Below, piece by piece: positions 15,050 through 23,961 of a stretch of DNA of 64,000 bases. The notes under the pieces are model-generated. The model saw nothing but the letters and a program-made list of their open reading frames with translations. It searched no databases and was not told the DNA's origin. The stretch covers positions 3,206,621 through 3,270,620 of the forward strand of contig CP070751.1 in NCBI GenBank assembly GCA_020348445.1. The letters are read 5' to 3'. The stretch is from Thermoplasmata archaeon (lineage in GTDB: Archaea; Thermoplasmatota; Thermoplasmata; GCA-020350865). Positions within the stretch are counted from its first letter, which is position 1. Every line of letters starts with the position of its first letter. The translations under genes and the position numbers were made by a program.

Positions 15050-16372
15050 ATGAAAGAAAATGAAGATATTGCACCCCATGTTGAGGATATCGCAAGGGTG
15101 CTAGGTGACAAAGTTGATAAAGAAGAAATAGACAGGGAGTTGAAGCAGTACTTGAAAGAATACAGGATACCTCTTTCCACTGCAAAGCAGATGCTTGTAA
15201 AGAAGTACGGTGGTGCACCATCGAATCTGGGTCTTGGTGTATTCAAAACCGTAGAGCAGCTTACACCCAACGAGCCCAGCGTGGATTTGCTTTGTAGATT
15301 AATCTCAGTGAACCACAAAGATGTGGAAGTGGGCGGAGAGAAGAAACCCATAGTATATGGTATCCTTGGAGATCAAACAGCCAGTGTTCCGTTTACAGCG
15401 TGGGAGGTAGGTGATTGGCAGTTTCAGAAGGGGGATGTGGTTCGTGTCCGCAACGCCTACACAAAGGAATGGAAGGGGCAGCCACAACTTAATTTCGGCG
15501 AGAGAACGAATATAGAACGGGAATCAAAGGATGCACTGCCGAACTTCGCACCCACACCGATCTCGGATCCAAAGAAATATGAGGTCAAGGACCTTAAGGG
15601 GGGAATGAGCAACATATCCCTTGTTGCTAGGGTGCTTTTTGTTGAAAAGCGTAATGTGAATGTTGGTGGAGAGGAAAAAGCCGTTTTCTCGGGAATAATG
15701 GCAGATAAGAGCGGTAAGGTACAGTTCTCGGCATGGCACGACTTCGGGCTTTCAGAAGGTGATGTGATCAAAGTGGAAGGCGGCTATGTGAAAAACTGGC
15801 GGGGAATTCCCCAGTTCGGCTTCGATGAGAGAGTAAAATTTGAGGTTTTGGATACAGATAAGATGCCCCCACTAGACGAACTTGCAGAAAGACACGTCTA
15901 TCAGATAGGAGAACTCATCGATAGGGGCGGAGCAATCGATGTAGTCGTTGAGGGTGTTATAATTGACATCAAGAGTGGAAGCGGATTGATATTCAGGTGC
16001 CCGGAGTGCAAGCGAGTGCTCCAAAAAGGCGTTTGCAGAATCCACGGTGAGGTTGAGGGTAAAGCCGATTTAAGGATCAAGGCTGTGCTGGATGATGGAA
16101 CCGGCGCGTTAACTGCTGTATTGGGTAGAGACATAACTGAAAAGCTCATTGGAAAAGATGTAAAGGAATGCAGGGAAATCGCCAAGAAGGCCATGGATCA
16201 GAGTGTGATTGCGGATGATCTCAAGGACCTTCTTATCGCAACGCCCATCAGAATCTCGGGTGATGCGTCCTTCGATGATTTTGGCATCATGTTGATAGCA
16301 AAAGATGCACAAATGATGAGTATCGACGTGCAAAAAGAAGCAAAAACCATGCTCGATGAGCTGGAGGTGTGA
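15050..16372 (+). CDS. rpa: Replication protein A, multi-OB-fold single-stranded-DNA-binding protein
   Basis: Coats single-stranded DNA in replication and repair. The 440-residue protein has an N-terminal helical segment (about 1-60), two clear OB-fold repeats each with GDVVRVRNAY- or GDVIKVEGGY-type strands (about 75-165 and 180-275), and a C-terminal OB region with a zinc finger CPEC ... C ... H (about 316-335). This is the usual euryarchaeal RPA. The start at 15050 is chosen because GGAGG lies 8 bases before it; an ATG five codons earlier is possible. A CAAATATATAAGC TATA box is at about 14980. It is followed after 2 bases by its partner gene. Confidence 0.92.
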   Translation: MKENEDIAPHVEDIARVLGDKVDKEEIDRELKQYLKEYRIPLSTAKQMLVKKYGGAPSNLGLGVFKTVEQLTPNEPSVDLLCRLISVNHKDVEVGGEKKPIVYGILGDQTASVPFTAWEVGDWQFQKGDVVRVRNAYTKEWKGQPQLNFGERTNIERESKDALPNFAPTPISDPKKYEVKDLKGGMSNISLVARVLFVEKRNVNVGGEEKAVFSGIMADKSGKVQFSAWHDFGLSEGDVIKVEGGYVKNWRGIPQFGFDERVKFEVLDTDKMPPLDELAERHVYQIGELIDRGGAIDVVVEGVIIDIKSGSGLIFRCPECKRVLQKGVCRIHGEVEGKADLRIKAVLDDGTGALTAVLGRDITEKLIGKDVKECREIAKKAMDQSVIADDLKDLLIATPIRISGDASFDDFGIMLIAKDAQMMSIDVQKEAKTMLDELEV

Positions 16373-16374
16373 TC

Positions 16375-17256
16375 ATGATCGCAAGAGAGGTGGCATGGCG
16401 TATTTTTGCAGGCGAATACAATTCATCCATCCATGTGGAATCAGGGGTGGGGGAAAGGGCACCCAGCTACGTTGTCACGCCCTTGGGAGCAAAGGTAAAT
16501 CGGCTGTTTGTTGTGGGTGTGGTAACGGATGTCGAGAATATCGGTACTGATACTGAACCCATGTGGAGGGCAAGACTCGCTGATCCCACAGGAGTATTCT
16601 TTCTCTCCGCCGGTCAATACCAACCAGAGGCTGCACAGATACTGTCCAAACTCAAACCTCCTAAGTTCGTTGCAGTTATAGGGAAAAGCCGTACCTATTC
16701 TCCAGAGGAGGGAGTGATATACGTTTCCATAAGGCCTGAAACCATCAAAGAGGTCAATTCAGAACTTAGGGATTTTTGGGTGTTGAACTCGTGCAGGAGC
16801 CTCAAGAAGAGGCTGGAAATCGTAAGCGAAGCAATGAAGATGGAAAAGCCAAGCATCGAGAACATAATCTCCCTTGGTGCGGACAGAAACCTTGCCGAGG
16901 GCATTATGTCAGCAATCGAGCACTACGATTACATCGACATCGCTAGGTTCAGCAGCATGCTCCAAGACGGTCTAAAACACCTTCTACCCGAGCATCAAGA
17001 AATCGACGGGGGAGAAGGAGTAGAAGCAGAAGAGCGGCAAAACAAGGAGTCCGAAGACAACATCGAGAACGAGGAGAAATTCCTTGAGATCATAGAAGAA
17101 TTGGACAAAGATGTTAAGGGCGCCGCCTGGGAGGAAATCATGGAAATGGCCCAAAAAAAGGGATTGAGTAGGATACAGATCGAGGAAACCACAAATTCCC
17201 TATTGGACAAGGGCCTGATATACGAACCTGTGCTTGGTAGGATTAAAAAGATATAG
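16375..17256 (+). CDS. RPA-associated OB-fold protein
   Basis: A 293-residue partner of RPA. The N-terminal 125 residues form an OB-fold (REVAWRIFAGEYN, VVGVVTDVENIG, WRARLADPTGVFF), characteristic of the archaeal RPA-associated proteins always encoded next to rpa. An acidic linker (about 205-240) leads to a small winged-helix-like C-terminus (MAQKKGLSRIQIEETTNSLLDKGLIYEP), which resembles the RPA32 C-terminal domain. The start ATG follows GGAGGTG, with the rpa stop in between, so the two genes are translationally coupled. It likely forms a complex with RPA on single-stranded DNA. Confidence 0.88.
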   Translation: MIAREVAWRIFAGEYNSSIHVESGVGERAPSYVVTPLGAKVNRLFVVGVVTDVENIGTDTEPMWRARLADPTGVFFLSAGQYQPEAAQILSKLKPPKFVAVIGKSRTYSPEEGVIYVSIRPETIKEVNSELRDFWVLNSCRSLKKRLEIVSEAMKMEKPSIENIISLGADRNLAEGIMSAIEHYDYIDIARFSSMLQDGLKHLLPEHQEIDGGEGVEAEERQNKESEDNIENEEKFLEIIEELDKDVKGAAWEEIMEMAQKKGLSRIQIEETTNSLLDKGLIYEPVLGRIKKI

Positions 17257-17270
17257 TTAATAGAATAACA

Positions 17271-18194
17271 TTATGTCCGTGCAGCCCACTCCTTTAGAGG
17301 GAAGGTTTCACCGCAGCTTTTGCATTCTACACCATCAGTGAGTTCTTTTTCGCATGCATCGCATTTTTCCTTTCCGTATAAGGCCATGCTTCCACAGTGA
17401 GTACAAGGCAGAACATAGGCCTCTGAAGTGACACACCAACCAAAGTTCTGGATGTTATTGCATGATGGGCATGATTTCTTCTCTACTTTCAATTTGGTGC
17501 CGCATTCAGGGCACATGTTTCTTACCTTTGCCACTTTTTTCTTCAAGACCTTTGACTTATCGAAAATGAATTTCGTTGCAGGAGATTCTGGCAAATCTTC
17601 AACGGTCCAGTTCAGACTTCTGTCCGGAAGCCAAAGAATATAGACCAAAAGGAAGGCAATTATTGGTTCAAGTACCATATAAAATTGAATTTCTCCCCCA
17701 CCCGAATCCACCCAAAGAGACCAGCTGATAATTGATAAAACTGAAAAGGCCATGAAAAACATCACGCTGATACTCCAGAACCCAAGGGGTAGATATTCCT
17801 CTTTTTGAGCAACTGTATCTCGCGTCTTTTTTACGCTCTGGACGATGTGAAACGCCATATAAAACGCAGCTATTATGAAGAAGATACCAATCAAGATGGG
17901 AAGGGATATTCCAAAGACGTTTAGGTAGTCATACCAAAAAAAAAGGAGTATAACACCGAAAGCCGAGATACCATAACAGGCATATAATAGAAAACTGTAG
18001 GGCCAGGTATTTGGAAATGCGAAATATATGCAAAGAAGGGCACCGCCACCCAATGCAGCCCACAAAACAGCAGAAATAAGACCGGGCTGTAAACCAAAAT
18101 AAAGGGATAAAAGCACGCATACAAAGGTTGCTATAACCAGTTGATCTTCGGTTTTATCCAGGGAAAGAAATCCAGCTCCCTCAAACTTTACCAT
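17271..18194 (-). CDS. Multi-pass membrane protein with C-terminal zinc ribbons
   Basis: About 307 residues. The first 190 residues contain six or so hydrophobic segments (from VIATFVCVLLSLYFG onward). The last 100 residues are cytosolic and hold three or more Cys pairs: CPECG, CPSCN, CTHCG, CDACEK and CKSCG, so double zinc ribbons. Archaeal membrane proteins of this layout are common and mostly uncharacterised. A GTG at 18248 would add 18 residues; ATG is preferred. It converges on the RPA operon with 14 bases between stops. Function unknown. Confidence 0.65.
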   Translation of the reverse strand: MVKFEGAGFLSLDKTEDQLVIATFVCVLLSLYFGLQPGLISAVLWAALGGGALLCIYFAFPNTWPYSFLLYACYGISAFGVILLFFWYDYLNVFGISLPILIGIFFIIAAFYMAFHIVQSVKKTRDTVAQKEEYLPLGFWSISVMFFMAFSVLSIISWSLWVDSGGGEIQFYMVLEPIIAFLLVYILWLPDRSLNWTVEDLPESPATKFIFDKSKVLKKKVAKVRNMCPECGTKLKVEKKSCPSCNNIQNFGWCVTSEAYVLPCTHCGSMALYGKEKCDACEKELTDGVECKSCGETFPLKEWAART

Positions 18195-18435
18195 TAATAT
18201 CGGCGAGTATACCGATAAGATTGTATTAATGAATTTCGGTGAAGGCACTTTTTACAAAAAAACTGGTGCCACTCAGATCGCCCATCACTCATCATCTTTC
18301 AGATCGGCGTTCTTCTTCATCGTGGCATAATACGTATGACTTAGAAGGAGATAGATTTTACTATGATGTAAAATGCATATAATCTCTGATTTTAAAACAT
18401 TGGGAGCAACCGAAAATATGGAGATGTTAAGAATG

Positions 18436-19323
18436 CTATTTGAGCTTCCCAGTCAAGCCACGCAGCTCCTCAAACTCGTCCTCCAGGATGTCCAAGGCAA
18501 AGGTCAAAGCTTCCTTCGCCGTCAAAGACCCGTCTGTCTCAAATTGGAAAATGAACTTCTTATCATCCCCTGATACCTTGATGGCACCAAGGGAGCAAAC
18601 CTCCTCGCATTTTTTGCACATGTTGCAATTTTCAATATCGGTGATCACTATTTTCTTGTCTTTTATGGCGAGAACGTTTTTTGGACAGTTGGAAATGCAA
18701 GATGCACCCATATCGCACTTATCATGGGAGATATTTATCTCAGGGTAGTACTGATAACCCACTGCCTGGGCTGTCTGCCATTTTGCATGTAGACTACCGG
18801 TGCCCAATTCTGCTGTTGCGTAAAGAAGCAAGGCCTGGCTTTTATTCAACTTCACAATCGGTATTTTTTTGTCGATTTGGAAGTGCTCTGCATATTTCTT
18901 TTCAGAAAGTCCTTCCACCTTTTGTACAACCAGTTGCAGTTCATCTGCGTAGACAGTGACACTTTTCTCGTCATCCTCTTCAGAAGGTCCCCTTTTATTG
19001 AGGGAGTACATGATGGTACAGTTTGGACAACCCTCTCCTTTGCACACACAGTCCTCTCTGAAAACGAAAACACCAAGATCCGTGGGAATTGGAATCATCC
19101 CCAGTCTATGGGAAATAATCTCGTCAAATAAGGGTGTCACACTCTCATACTCTTTGCCATGTTCATCTCTGATGGGCCCAAGATGAAATTCAACAGTAGA
19201 AATGGCCATCTTTGGAACATCGGCGATCAATGTCCTTCTCAATGCATTGACAACCGGAGGAGATATGTCAGAGATGATGAATTTGGCACTCGTGTCCGTT
19301 AGTTCTAAAATATCAAACTTCAT
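18436..19323 (-). CDS. rpoD: DNA-directed RNA polymerase subunit D (Rpo3) with Fe-S domain
   Basis: A 295-residue assembly subunit of archaeal RNA polymerase, equivalent to eukaryotic RPB3 and bacterial alpha. N-terminal dimerisation (VVNALRRTLIADVP) and domain 2 are present. A ferredoxin-like insert (about 195-245) has CDMGASCISNCP and CNMCKKCEEVC. The first motif lacks its second Cys (Gly instead), so only seven of eight ligands remain and one cluster may be 3Fe-4S or absent. It is the last gene of S13-S4-S11-rpoD, the classic archaeal order. Gene symbol follows archaeal usage and is not the bacterial sigma factor. Confidence 0.96.
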   Translation of the reverse strand: MKFDILELTDTSAKFIISDISPPVVNALRRTLIADVPKMAISTVEFHLGPIRDEHGKEYESVTPLFDEIISHRLGMIPIPTDLGVFVFREDCVCKGEGCPNCTIMYSLNKRGPSEEDDEKSVTVYADELQLVVQKVEGLSEKKYAEHFQIDKKIPIVKLNKSQALLLYATAELGTGSLHAKWQTAQAVGYQYYPEINISHDKCDMGASCISNCPKNVLAIKDKKIVITDIENCNMCKKCEEVCSLGAIKVSGDDKKFIFQFETDGSLTAKEALTFALDILEDEFEELRGLTGKLK

Positions 19324-19405
19324 TGTATTTCCCCTTTATTATCACAAATCATTGAACGTCCTATCAATGATAAATATATTACTGTTTTTGCTCACACTCG
19401 GATCA

Positions 19406-19789
19406 TCAGACCCTTCTACCCCTTCGTCCACCTTTCTTTTTGGTGCCGTCATGGGGTATGGGAGTAACGTCCTCTATCCGGCCTATTCGAATCCCTGCCC
19501 TTGCCAGCGCCCGAATAGCCGCTTGTGCTCCCGGACCTGGTGAAGTTGATTTGTTGCCTCCAGGAGCTCTAATTTTAATGTGAATGTTGTTAATACCTTT
19601 TTCCTTGGCTGCATCGGCAGCTTTCTCAGCAGCCTTCATGGCGGCATAAGGTGATGCTTCGTCCTTTGCAGCCTTGACAACCATGCCGCCTGAGCAGCGG
19701 GTAATTGTCTCTGCACCAGTTAAATCAGTTATTGTGATGATGATATTGTTGAAGGAGGCATGGATATGGGCTATTCCCCACTTGACCAT
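19406..19789 (-). CDS. rps11: 30S ribosomal protein S11 (uS11)
   Basis: A 127-residue small-subunit protein of the platform near the 16S 3' region. It starts [15 protein letters not shown], carries IKIRAPGG and ends in the basic [12 protein letters not shown] tail. Length and sequence are typical for archaea. The start codon overlaps the S4 stop, indicating translational coupling, and rpoD follows after about 80 bases. Confidence 0.98.
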   Translation of the reverse strand: MVKWGIAHIHASFNNIIITITDLTGAETITRCSGGMVVKAAKDEASPYAAMKAAEKAADAAKEKGINNIHIKIRAPGGNKSTSPGPGAQAAIRALARAGIRIGRIEDVTPIPHDGTKKKGGRRGRRV

Positions 19790-20568
19790 TAGGCTTCACC
19801 CCCGGCCTTGGATTTTTCGCTATCGGGTTTGTCCTTTGGCTCCTTTCCCTTTCCCCCCTTCTTCTTGGGTTCCTCACCCTTCTTATCTTTCCCCTCGGAT
19901 TCCTTTTCTTTGCCCTTTACTTCCTCGGTTTTCTTCTTCTGGTCTTTTTCCCCAATTGCGCCCTTCTTTTGGGTTGGCTCGATCTCATCGACTTTCTCGG
20001 TTTCCTTCTGCATGGTAAATTCCCTTGATACTCTTTCTATATGCTCTGCTGTGGGTCTTGCAGGGTGTAGCTCGCTTGCAAGTGGTGAATATGGATTGTA
20101 GGCAATACTTGGCTCTTCGTTCTTTTTTACCAAATAACCAGGTACCGTAACCATACGCTCATTTACTGTGGCATGGCCGTGAACAATAAGCTGTCTCGCT
20201 TGTTTTGGCGTATATGCTAGGCCCTTTATATACACCAAGGTCTGCAATCTACGTTCCAGCATCCTCTCCACATCCAAGGCCAAAACATCATCCAAAGTTG
20301 CATCCTCCGGTAGGACTCCGAGATTGGCGAGTTTTTTCAAGAGGCCTTTCCTCTCCTTTTGTGCCTGCATATCACCCAATCGAAGTCTGGCGAGGAGGGT
20401 TCTTGCCTGTCTTCTGTAATTTCTAAGTTCGGACTGTGCCTTCCAGAGCTCGCGTTTGTTTTTAAGACCGTATTTCTTTAAAAGTTCGTTCTCCTCCTTG
20501 ATCCTGGTCCCTTGCCAGGGATGCGATGGTGTGTCATATTTTCTTCTTGAGAATTTTGGATCACCCAT
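19789..20568 (-). CDS. rps4: 30S ribosomal protein S4 (uS4) with long charged C-terminal tail
   Basis: A 259-residue primary 16S-binding protein. The conserved core (about 1-170) starts [18 protein letters not shown] and contains the S4 RNA-binding domain ([19 protein letters not shown] ... GHATV). From about 190 the chain becomes an extreme Lys/Glu-rich tail of about 70 residues, well beyond the usual archaeal length of 170-200. The tail is low-complexity and in frame with a normal stop. It overlaps S11. The tail may bind rRNA or be disordered, which is inference. Confidence 0.96.
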   Translation of the reverse strand: MGDPKFSRRKYDTPSHPWQGTRIKEENELLKKYGLKNKRELWKAQSELRNYRRQARTLLARLRLGDMQAQKERKGLLKKLANLGVLPEDATLDDVLALDVERMLERRLQTLVYIKGLAYTPKQARQLIVHGHATVNERMVTVPGYLVKKNEEPSIAYNPYSPLASELHPARPTAEHIERVSREFTMQKETEKVDEIEPTQKKGAIGEKDQKKKTEEVKGKEKESEGKDKKGEEPKKKGGKGKEPKDKPDSEKSKAGGEA

Positions 20569-20613
20569 TTATTCACTTTTCCTTTAAGACCTACTTTGTC
20601 CCGATTCTCTTTT

Positions 20614-21138
20614 TTATTTGGCCTTCTGCGCTTTTTTCACCACTCCAACGGTCAGTCCTGTCCTACCATGGGCTTTGGTCCTCTGCCCCCTCACCTTCAG
20701 GCCTTTCTCATGCCGAATTCCCCGGTAACATCTGATTTTCTTCAGTATGTTGATGTCCTCTTGGCGTCGCATATCCATCTCTGAGCCCAGAAGATGTATA
20801 TCCTCCCCAGTCCAGGTATCCCTTTGCTTATTTAAAAGCCATCCCGGTGTGTGTTCCGATAGCTCCAAAACATATTCTTCTAATTTTTCTATATCTTGAT
20901 CTGATAAGTTGCCTATCTTCTCGTCCCTGGGTAATTTAGTTAGCTTGAGTACCACCTCTGCCACCCTATCCCCAACCCCTTTTACGGCAGTTAAGGCATG
21001 AACCACAGTCTTGTTACCATCCAAATCAGTGTTTGCTATTCTGACAATATATTTGAAGTCGTCTGGTTGATCCTCATCTTTCTTAGACTCCTTGACTATT
21101 TCTTTTGGAGCTGCGATTTTTTCATTTTCGTCTGCCAA
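20614..21138 (-). CDS. rps13: 30S ribosomal protein S13 (uS13)
   Basis: A 174-residue protein of the small-subunit head. A Lys/Glu-rich N-terminal extension of about 26 residues precedes the core (YIVRIANTDLDGNKTVVHALTAVKGVGDRVAEV), with the helix-turn region and the basic C-terminal IRHEKGLKVRGQRTKAHGRTG. The usual archaeal start is at the core, so the extension is lineage-specific or the start is internal. First gene of the S13-S4-S11-rpoD unit. Confidence 0.97.
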   Translation of the reverse strand: MADENEKIAAPKEIVKESKKDEDQPDDFKYIVRIANTDLDGNKTVVHALTAVKGVGDRVAEVVLKLTKLPRDEKIGNLSDQDIEKLEEYVLELSEHTPGWLLNKQRDTWTGEDIHLLGSEMDMRRQEDINILKKIRCYRGIRHEKGLKVRGQRTKAHGRTGLTVGVVKKAQKAK

Positions 21139-21465
21139 ACCTTATCCTCCAGGTATATAGAATTATTTGGAAGGCAAGATGCCCTTAAGTGATTTTTATT
21201 ATTTAAGGTTATTGGGATTGGATGTATCAGTTTCTTGAATATCATTGAATAAAACTCGTAATTACACCCATCACCTCCCCCAAGAAAGTGATTATCCAGT
21301 TATAACATATCTACTTTACGGTATTTGTTTGTCATGTGATCAATGAAAATCCCTTGAAAGAATATTCATCTATATAGATTCTTTATTAATATATAGTGAA
21401 TATATTCTATATAAGCTAATTAATTATACTGGGTACCCTTTTCTATCATTAGGTTTTGAGTCTTC
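21139..21465. promoter_or_regulatory. Divergent promoter region between rps13 and the phosphate transporter
   Basis: A 327-base intergenic stretch. The right half is very A/T-rich with several overlapping TATA-like and self-complementary pieces (AGAATATTC, TCTATATAGA, GAATATATTC at about 21358-21410). They lie 60-110 bases before the transporter start. Near-palindromes of this type could be operators for phosphate control, which is inference. No small gene is seen. Confidence 0.45.
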
Positions 21466-22785
21466 ATGAACAATAAAGAAGATGATAATAATCCTGATTC
21501 AAAGGACGAGTGTATTGAGGATATAGTACTGAAATCTGAAGAACAGACTTCTCAACCAAAGAAAAAAGTCCGGGTCTTAAAGGACGATTACATCCCAAGA
21601 AAGCCAAAATCTAAGTTAAAAGCGGGCTGGCTGACACTGAACAGGAGAATCTCCCCATACCTTAACCACAGATACACAAGGGCGTTTATCCTCATTCTCT
21701 CCGTCTATTTCTTCATCGTGGGAATAAAAACCATGAGCGGCGGCTTCAAGGACATGGGTAAGGGATTCTCGGAAGGGTTGATAGAAAACGCTTCAAATCC
21801 TTTGGTGGGATTGTTCATTGGTATCTTTGCCACATCTGCAATTCAAAGTTCCTCTGCAACTACCTCCATGGTGGTGGGAATGGTGGCTGCAGAGCCTAGA
21901 TTTCTTCCCATGGCCATTCCAATCATCATAGGCGCCAACATTGGTACTTCTGTTACGAACATGATAGTCTCCTTTGGTCATATCACGAGAGGTGCCGAGT
22001 TTGAAAGAGCATTCTCAGGAGCTGTCGTACACGATTTCTTCAATGTGATTGCTGCAAGCATTCTCTTCCCTGTTGAAGTTATAACCCAGTATTTATGGGG
22101 GGGTAAAGGTCTTCTCCAAAGAGCCTCAATGTATCTTGCTGAGAACTTCGTAGGAACTGCCGGAGTAGGGAAATTCACACTTATCAATGATATCGTAAAT
22201 CCCATTGTAAATCCCATCAGAGATTTTTCCAAGGGTGCTGGTATACAGTGGCTTTCAGTACTTGTTGGAATCATAATCCTCTTTTTAGCCTTGAAGTTCA
22301 TAACAAGCTCCATGAGAATATTGATTGAGGGCAGATTACAGATCATCATCAGCAAGTACCTTTTTAAAACCACTTTAACCAGTTTCGGCTTCGGGATTCT
22401 ACTAACGGCATTGGTTCAGAGCAGCTCTATAACGACCTCCCTCGTGGTACCCCTGGTTGGTGGCGGAGTCTTGTCTGTTGAGCAGATTTTCCCTTACACC
22501 CTGGGAGCAAATGTGGGAACCACTGTTACTGCTCTTTTAGCTGCTTTCGTGGAATGGGGCAGCGCAAGCCAGGCCGGTAGTGCTGTTGCGGCATTGTCCA
22601 TTGCCTTTGCACATCTTTTGTTCAACGTGATCGCAATATGTCTTATTTATCCATTTAAAAAGCTGCCCATAGGCATGGCCAAAAGATTGGGGGGTTATGT
22701 GGTTAATAACAAAAAAATGGCGGTAATCTATATAATCGTTGCATTCTATATAATACCGGGATTGGTAATACTACTTCTGAGGTGA
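21466..22785 (+). CDS. Na+/phosphate cotransporter family protein (NptA/PNaS)
   Basis: A 439-residue membrane transporter that imports phosphate with sodium. After a charged cytosolic N-terminus (about 1-65) there are about nine membrane segments. The two hallmark QSS repeats occur: ATSAIQSSSATTS (about 126-138) and TALVQSSSITTS (about 320-331), each followed by a GANxGT motif (IGANIGTSVT, LGANVGTTVT). It is followed after 7 bases by a PhoU-domain gene. In other genomes this pair forms one unit, with PhoU tuning the transporter. Confidence 0.92.
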   Translation: MNNKEDDNNPDSKDECIEDIVLKSEEQTSQPKKKVRVLKDDYIPRKPKSKLKAGWLTLNRRISPYLNHRYTRAFILILSVYFFIVGIKTMSGGFKDMGKGFSEGLIENASNPLVGLFIGIFATSAIQSSSATTSMVVGMVAAEPRFLPMAIPIIIGANIGTSVTNMIVSFGHITRGAEFERAFSGAVVHDFFNVIAASILFPVEVITQYLWGGKGLLQRASMYLAENFVGTAGVGKFTLINDIVNPIVNPIRDFSKGAGIQWLSVLVGIIILFLALKFITSSMRILIEGRLQIIISKYLFKTTLTSFGFGILLTALVQSSSITTSLVVPLVGGGVLSVEQIFPYTLGANVGTTVTALLAAFVEWGSASQAGSAVAALSIAFAHLLFNVIAICLIYPFKKLPIGMAKRLGGYVVNNKKMAVIYIIVAFYIIPGLVILLLR

Positions 22786-22792
22786 GAAAAGC

Positions 22793-23476
22793 ATGTCATT
22801 TAAAAGAATATACGATGCGTTGACAAAGGCCCCCCTCCTGGAAAAGGCGTATAATGATGCATGGAAGATGCACGCACTCGTAAAGGAGATGTTCGAGGAG
22901 TCCTCAAAATGTTTAATTGGGTGTGACATAAGTGTGGCAAAAAAACTCTCCTTGGAAGACAAGCGTATCAACAAGGCCGAGAAGAAAATCAGAAGGGAGG
23001 TTATGGAATACCTGGCAGTGACAACGGCTCCCAACCTCAGTGCCTCATTGATTTTAATAAGCATAGTTATTGATTATGAAAGAATTGGAGATCTCTGCAA
23101 GAACATAGCCCAGGTCTGCATAGAATATCCTGCAGATTTTGATGACGAAGAATATGTTAAGGATATTAACGAAATTAAAAATAACCTCTCGAAAATGTTT
23201 GATTTAACTTTAGTAGCAATAGAACAATCTGATACCGAGAAGGCCAAGGAAGCCATTGGAATACATGACAATATTAAGGAGATTCACAACAGTATAATTA
23301 AAAGATTGAACGAAGACGAGAAGATTTCCACAACCAATGCCATAAGTTATGCATTGTTAACAGGGTACTTCAGAAGGATCAATGCCCACCTAGCTAATAT
23401 TTGTACGGGTGTGCTTTACCCCTTCCCTGCTTTGGGCTTTGGATATGAGGTGGGTGGAGATTTGGATGGGCCGTAA
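22793..23476 (+). CDS. PhoU-domain protein
   Basis: A 227-residue helical protein with two PhoU-type three-helix bundles (about 10-105 and 120-205). It has the acidic metal-binding stretches typical of the family, including DYERIGDLCKNIA (about 94-106) and YFRRINAHLANI (about 195). It binds metal clusters and regulates phosphate uptake. Co-transcribed with the Na+/phosphate cotransporter (7 bases apart, GAGGTGAG before the ATG). Confidence 0.9.
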   Translation: MSFKRIYDALTKAPLLEKAYNDAWKMHALVKEMFEESSKCLIGCDISVAKKLSLEDKRINKAEKKIRREVMEYLAVTTAPNLSASLILISIVIDYERIGDLCKNIAQVCIEYPADFDDEEYVKDINEIKNNLSKMFDLTLVAIEQSDTEKAKEAIGIHDNIKEIHNSIIKRLNEDEKISTTNAISYALLTGYFRRINAHLANICTGVLYPFPALGFGYEVGGDLDGP

Positions 23477-23494
23477 GCAGTGGTAGTGCCTTTT

Positions 23495-23845
23495 TCATCC
23501 TGATAAATTAAAATCATTGCCAAGATCCAGCTTTCCCTGACAAAGGACTTTTCCATCCAAAACCAGTGCAGGAAGTGTGTCGATCCCCAGCCTCCTCATT
23601 CTCATTCTCGCCTTGAATTTTTTCCATTTTACAATTGCCCTTATTCTGCTGTCACTTTGGGAGGGAATGACCATTTCATAACTTTCTTTGTTTTTCCACA
23701 CCAAGTGTTTTGCATACCTCAACATCTTCCTGCTTTGCTCAGTTTGTTTTGGTATGGGTTTTAAACAGCAGCTTCCTCCAGATGTTTTTGGAATAGTGAA
23801 AATAACCTCAGGAAAGAATTCCAATTTATGTTTGGATTTTGACAT
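23495..23845 (-). CDS. Small thioredoxin-fold-like protein with vicinal Cys pair
   Basis: About 116 residues, basic. GGSCCLKP (about 27-34) places a vicinal Cys pair after the first strand, and LPALVLDGKVLCQGKL near the C-terminus has the cis-Pro and following strand of a thioredoxin-like fold, plus a third Cys. It lacks CxxC. A TTG two codons before this ATG is an alternative start. It is downstream of the CcdA-type fusion on the same strand (about 115 bases), so it may be a redox partner. Fold assignment is from pattern only. Confidence 0.55.
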   Translation of the reverse strand: MSKSKHKLEFFPEVIFTIPKTSGGSCCLKPIPKQTEQSRKMLRYAKHLVWKNKESYEMVIPSQSDSRIRAIVKWKKFKARMRMRRLGIDTLPALVLDGKVLCQGKLDLGNDFNLSG

Positions 23846-23961
23846 TTTCAATCACTGATTTTGTTGTAATGTTAATTAATTAATTCTTCATATATATTGA
23901 TTTATTGTATTACAATTCATGTAAATTATCAGAATTTATTTTACAAATGTAATTCATTCCA

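Noticed and set aside
18373..18573. Rightward frame of 66 residues at the rpoD end
   Set aside because: Antisense to rpoD over most of its length, no motif, no ribosome binding site.
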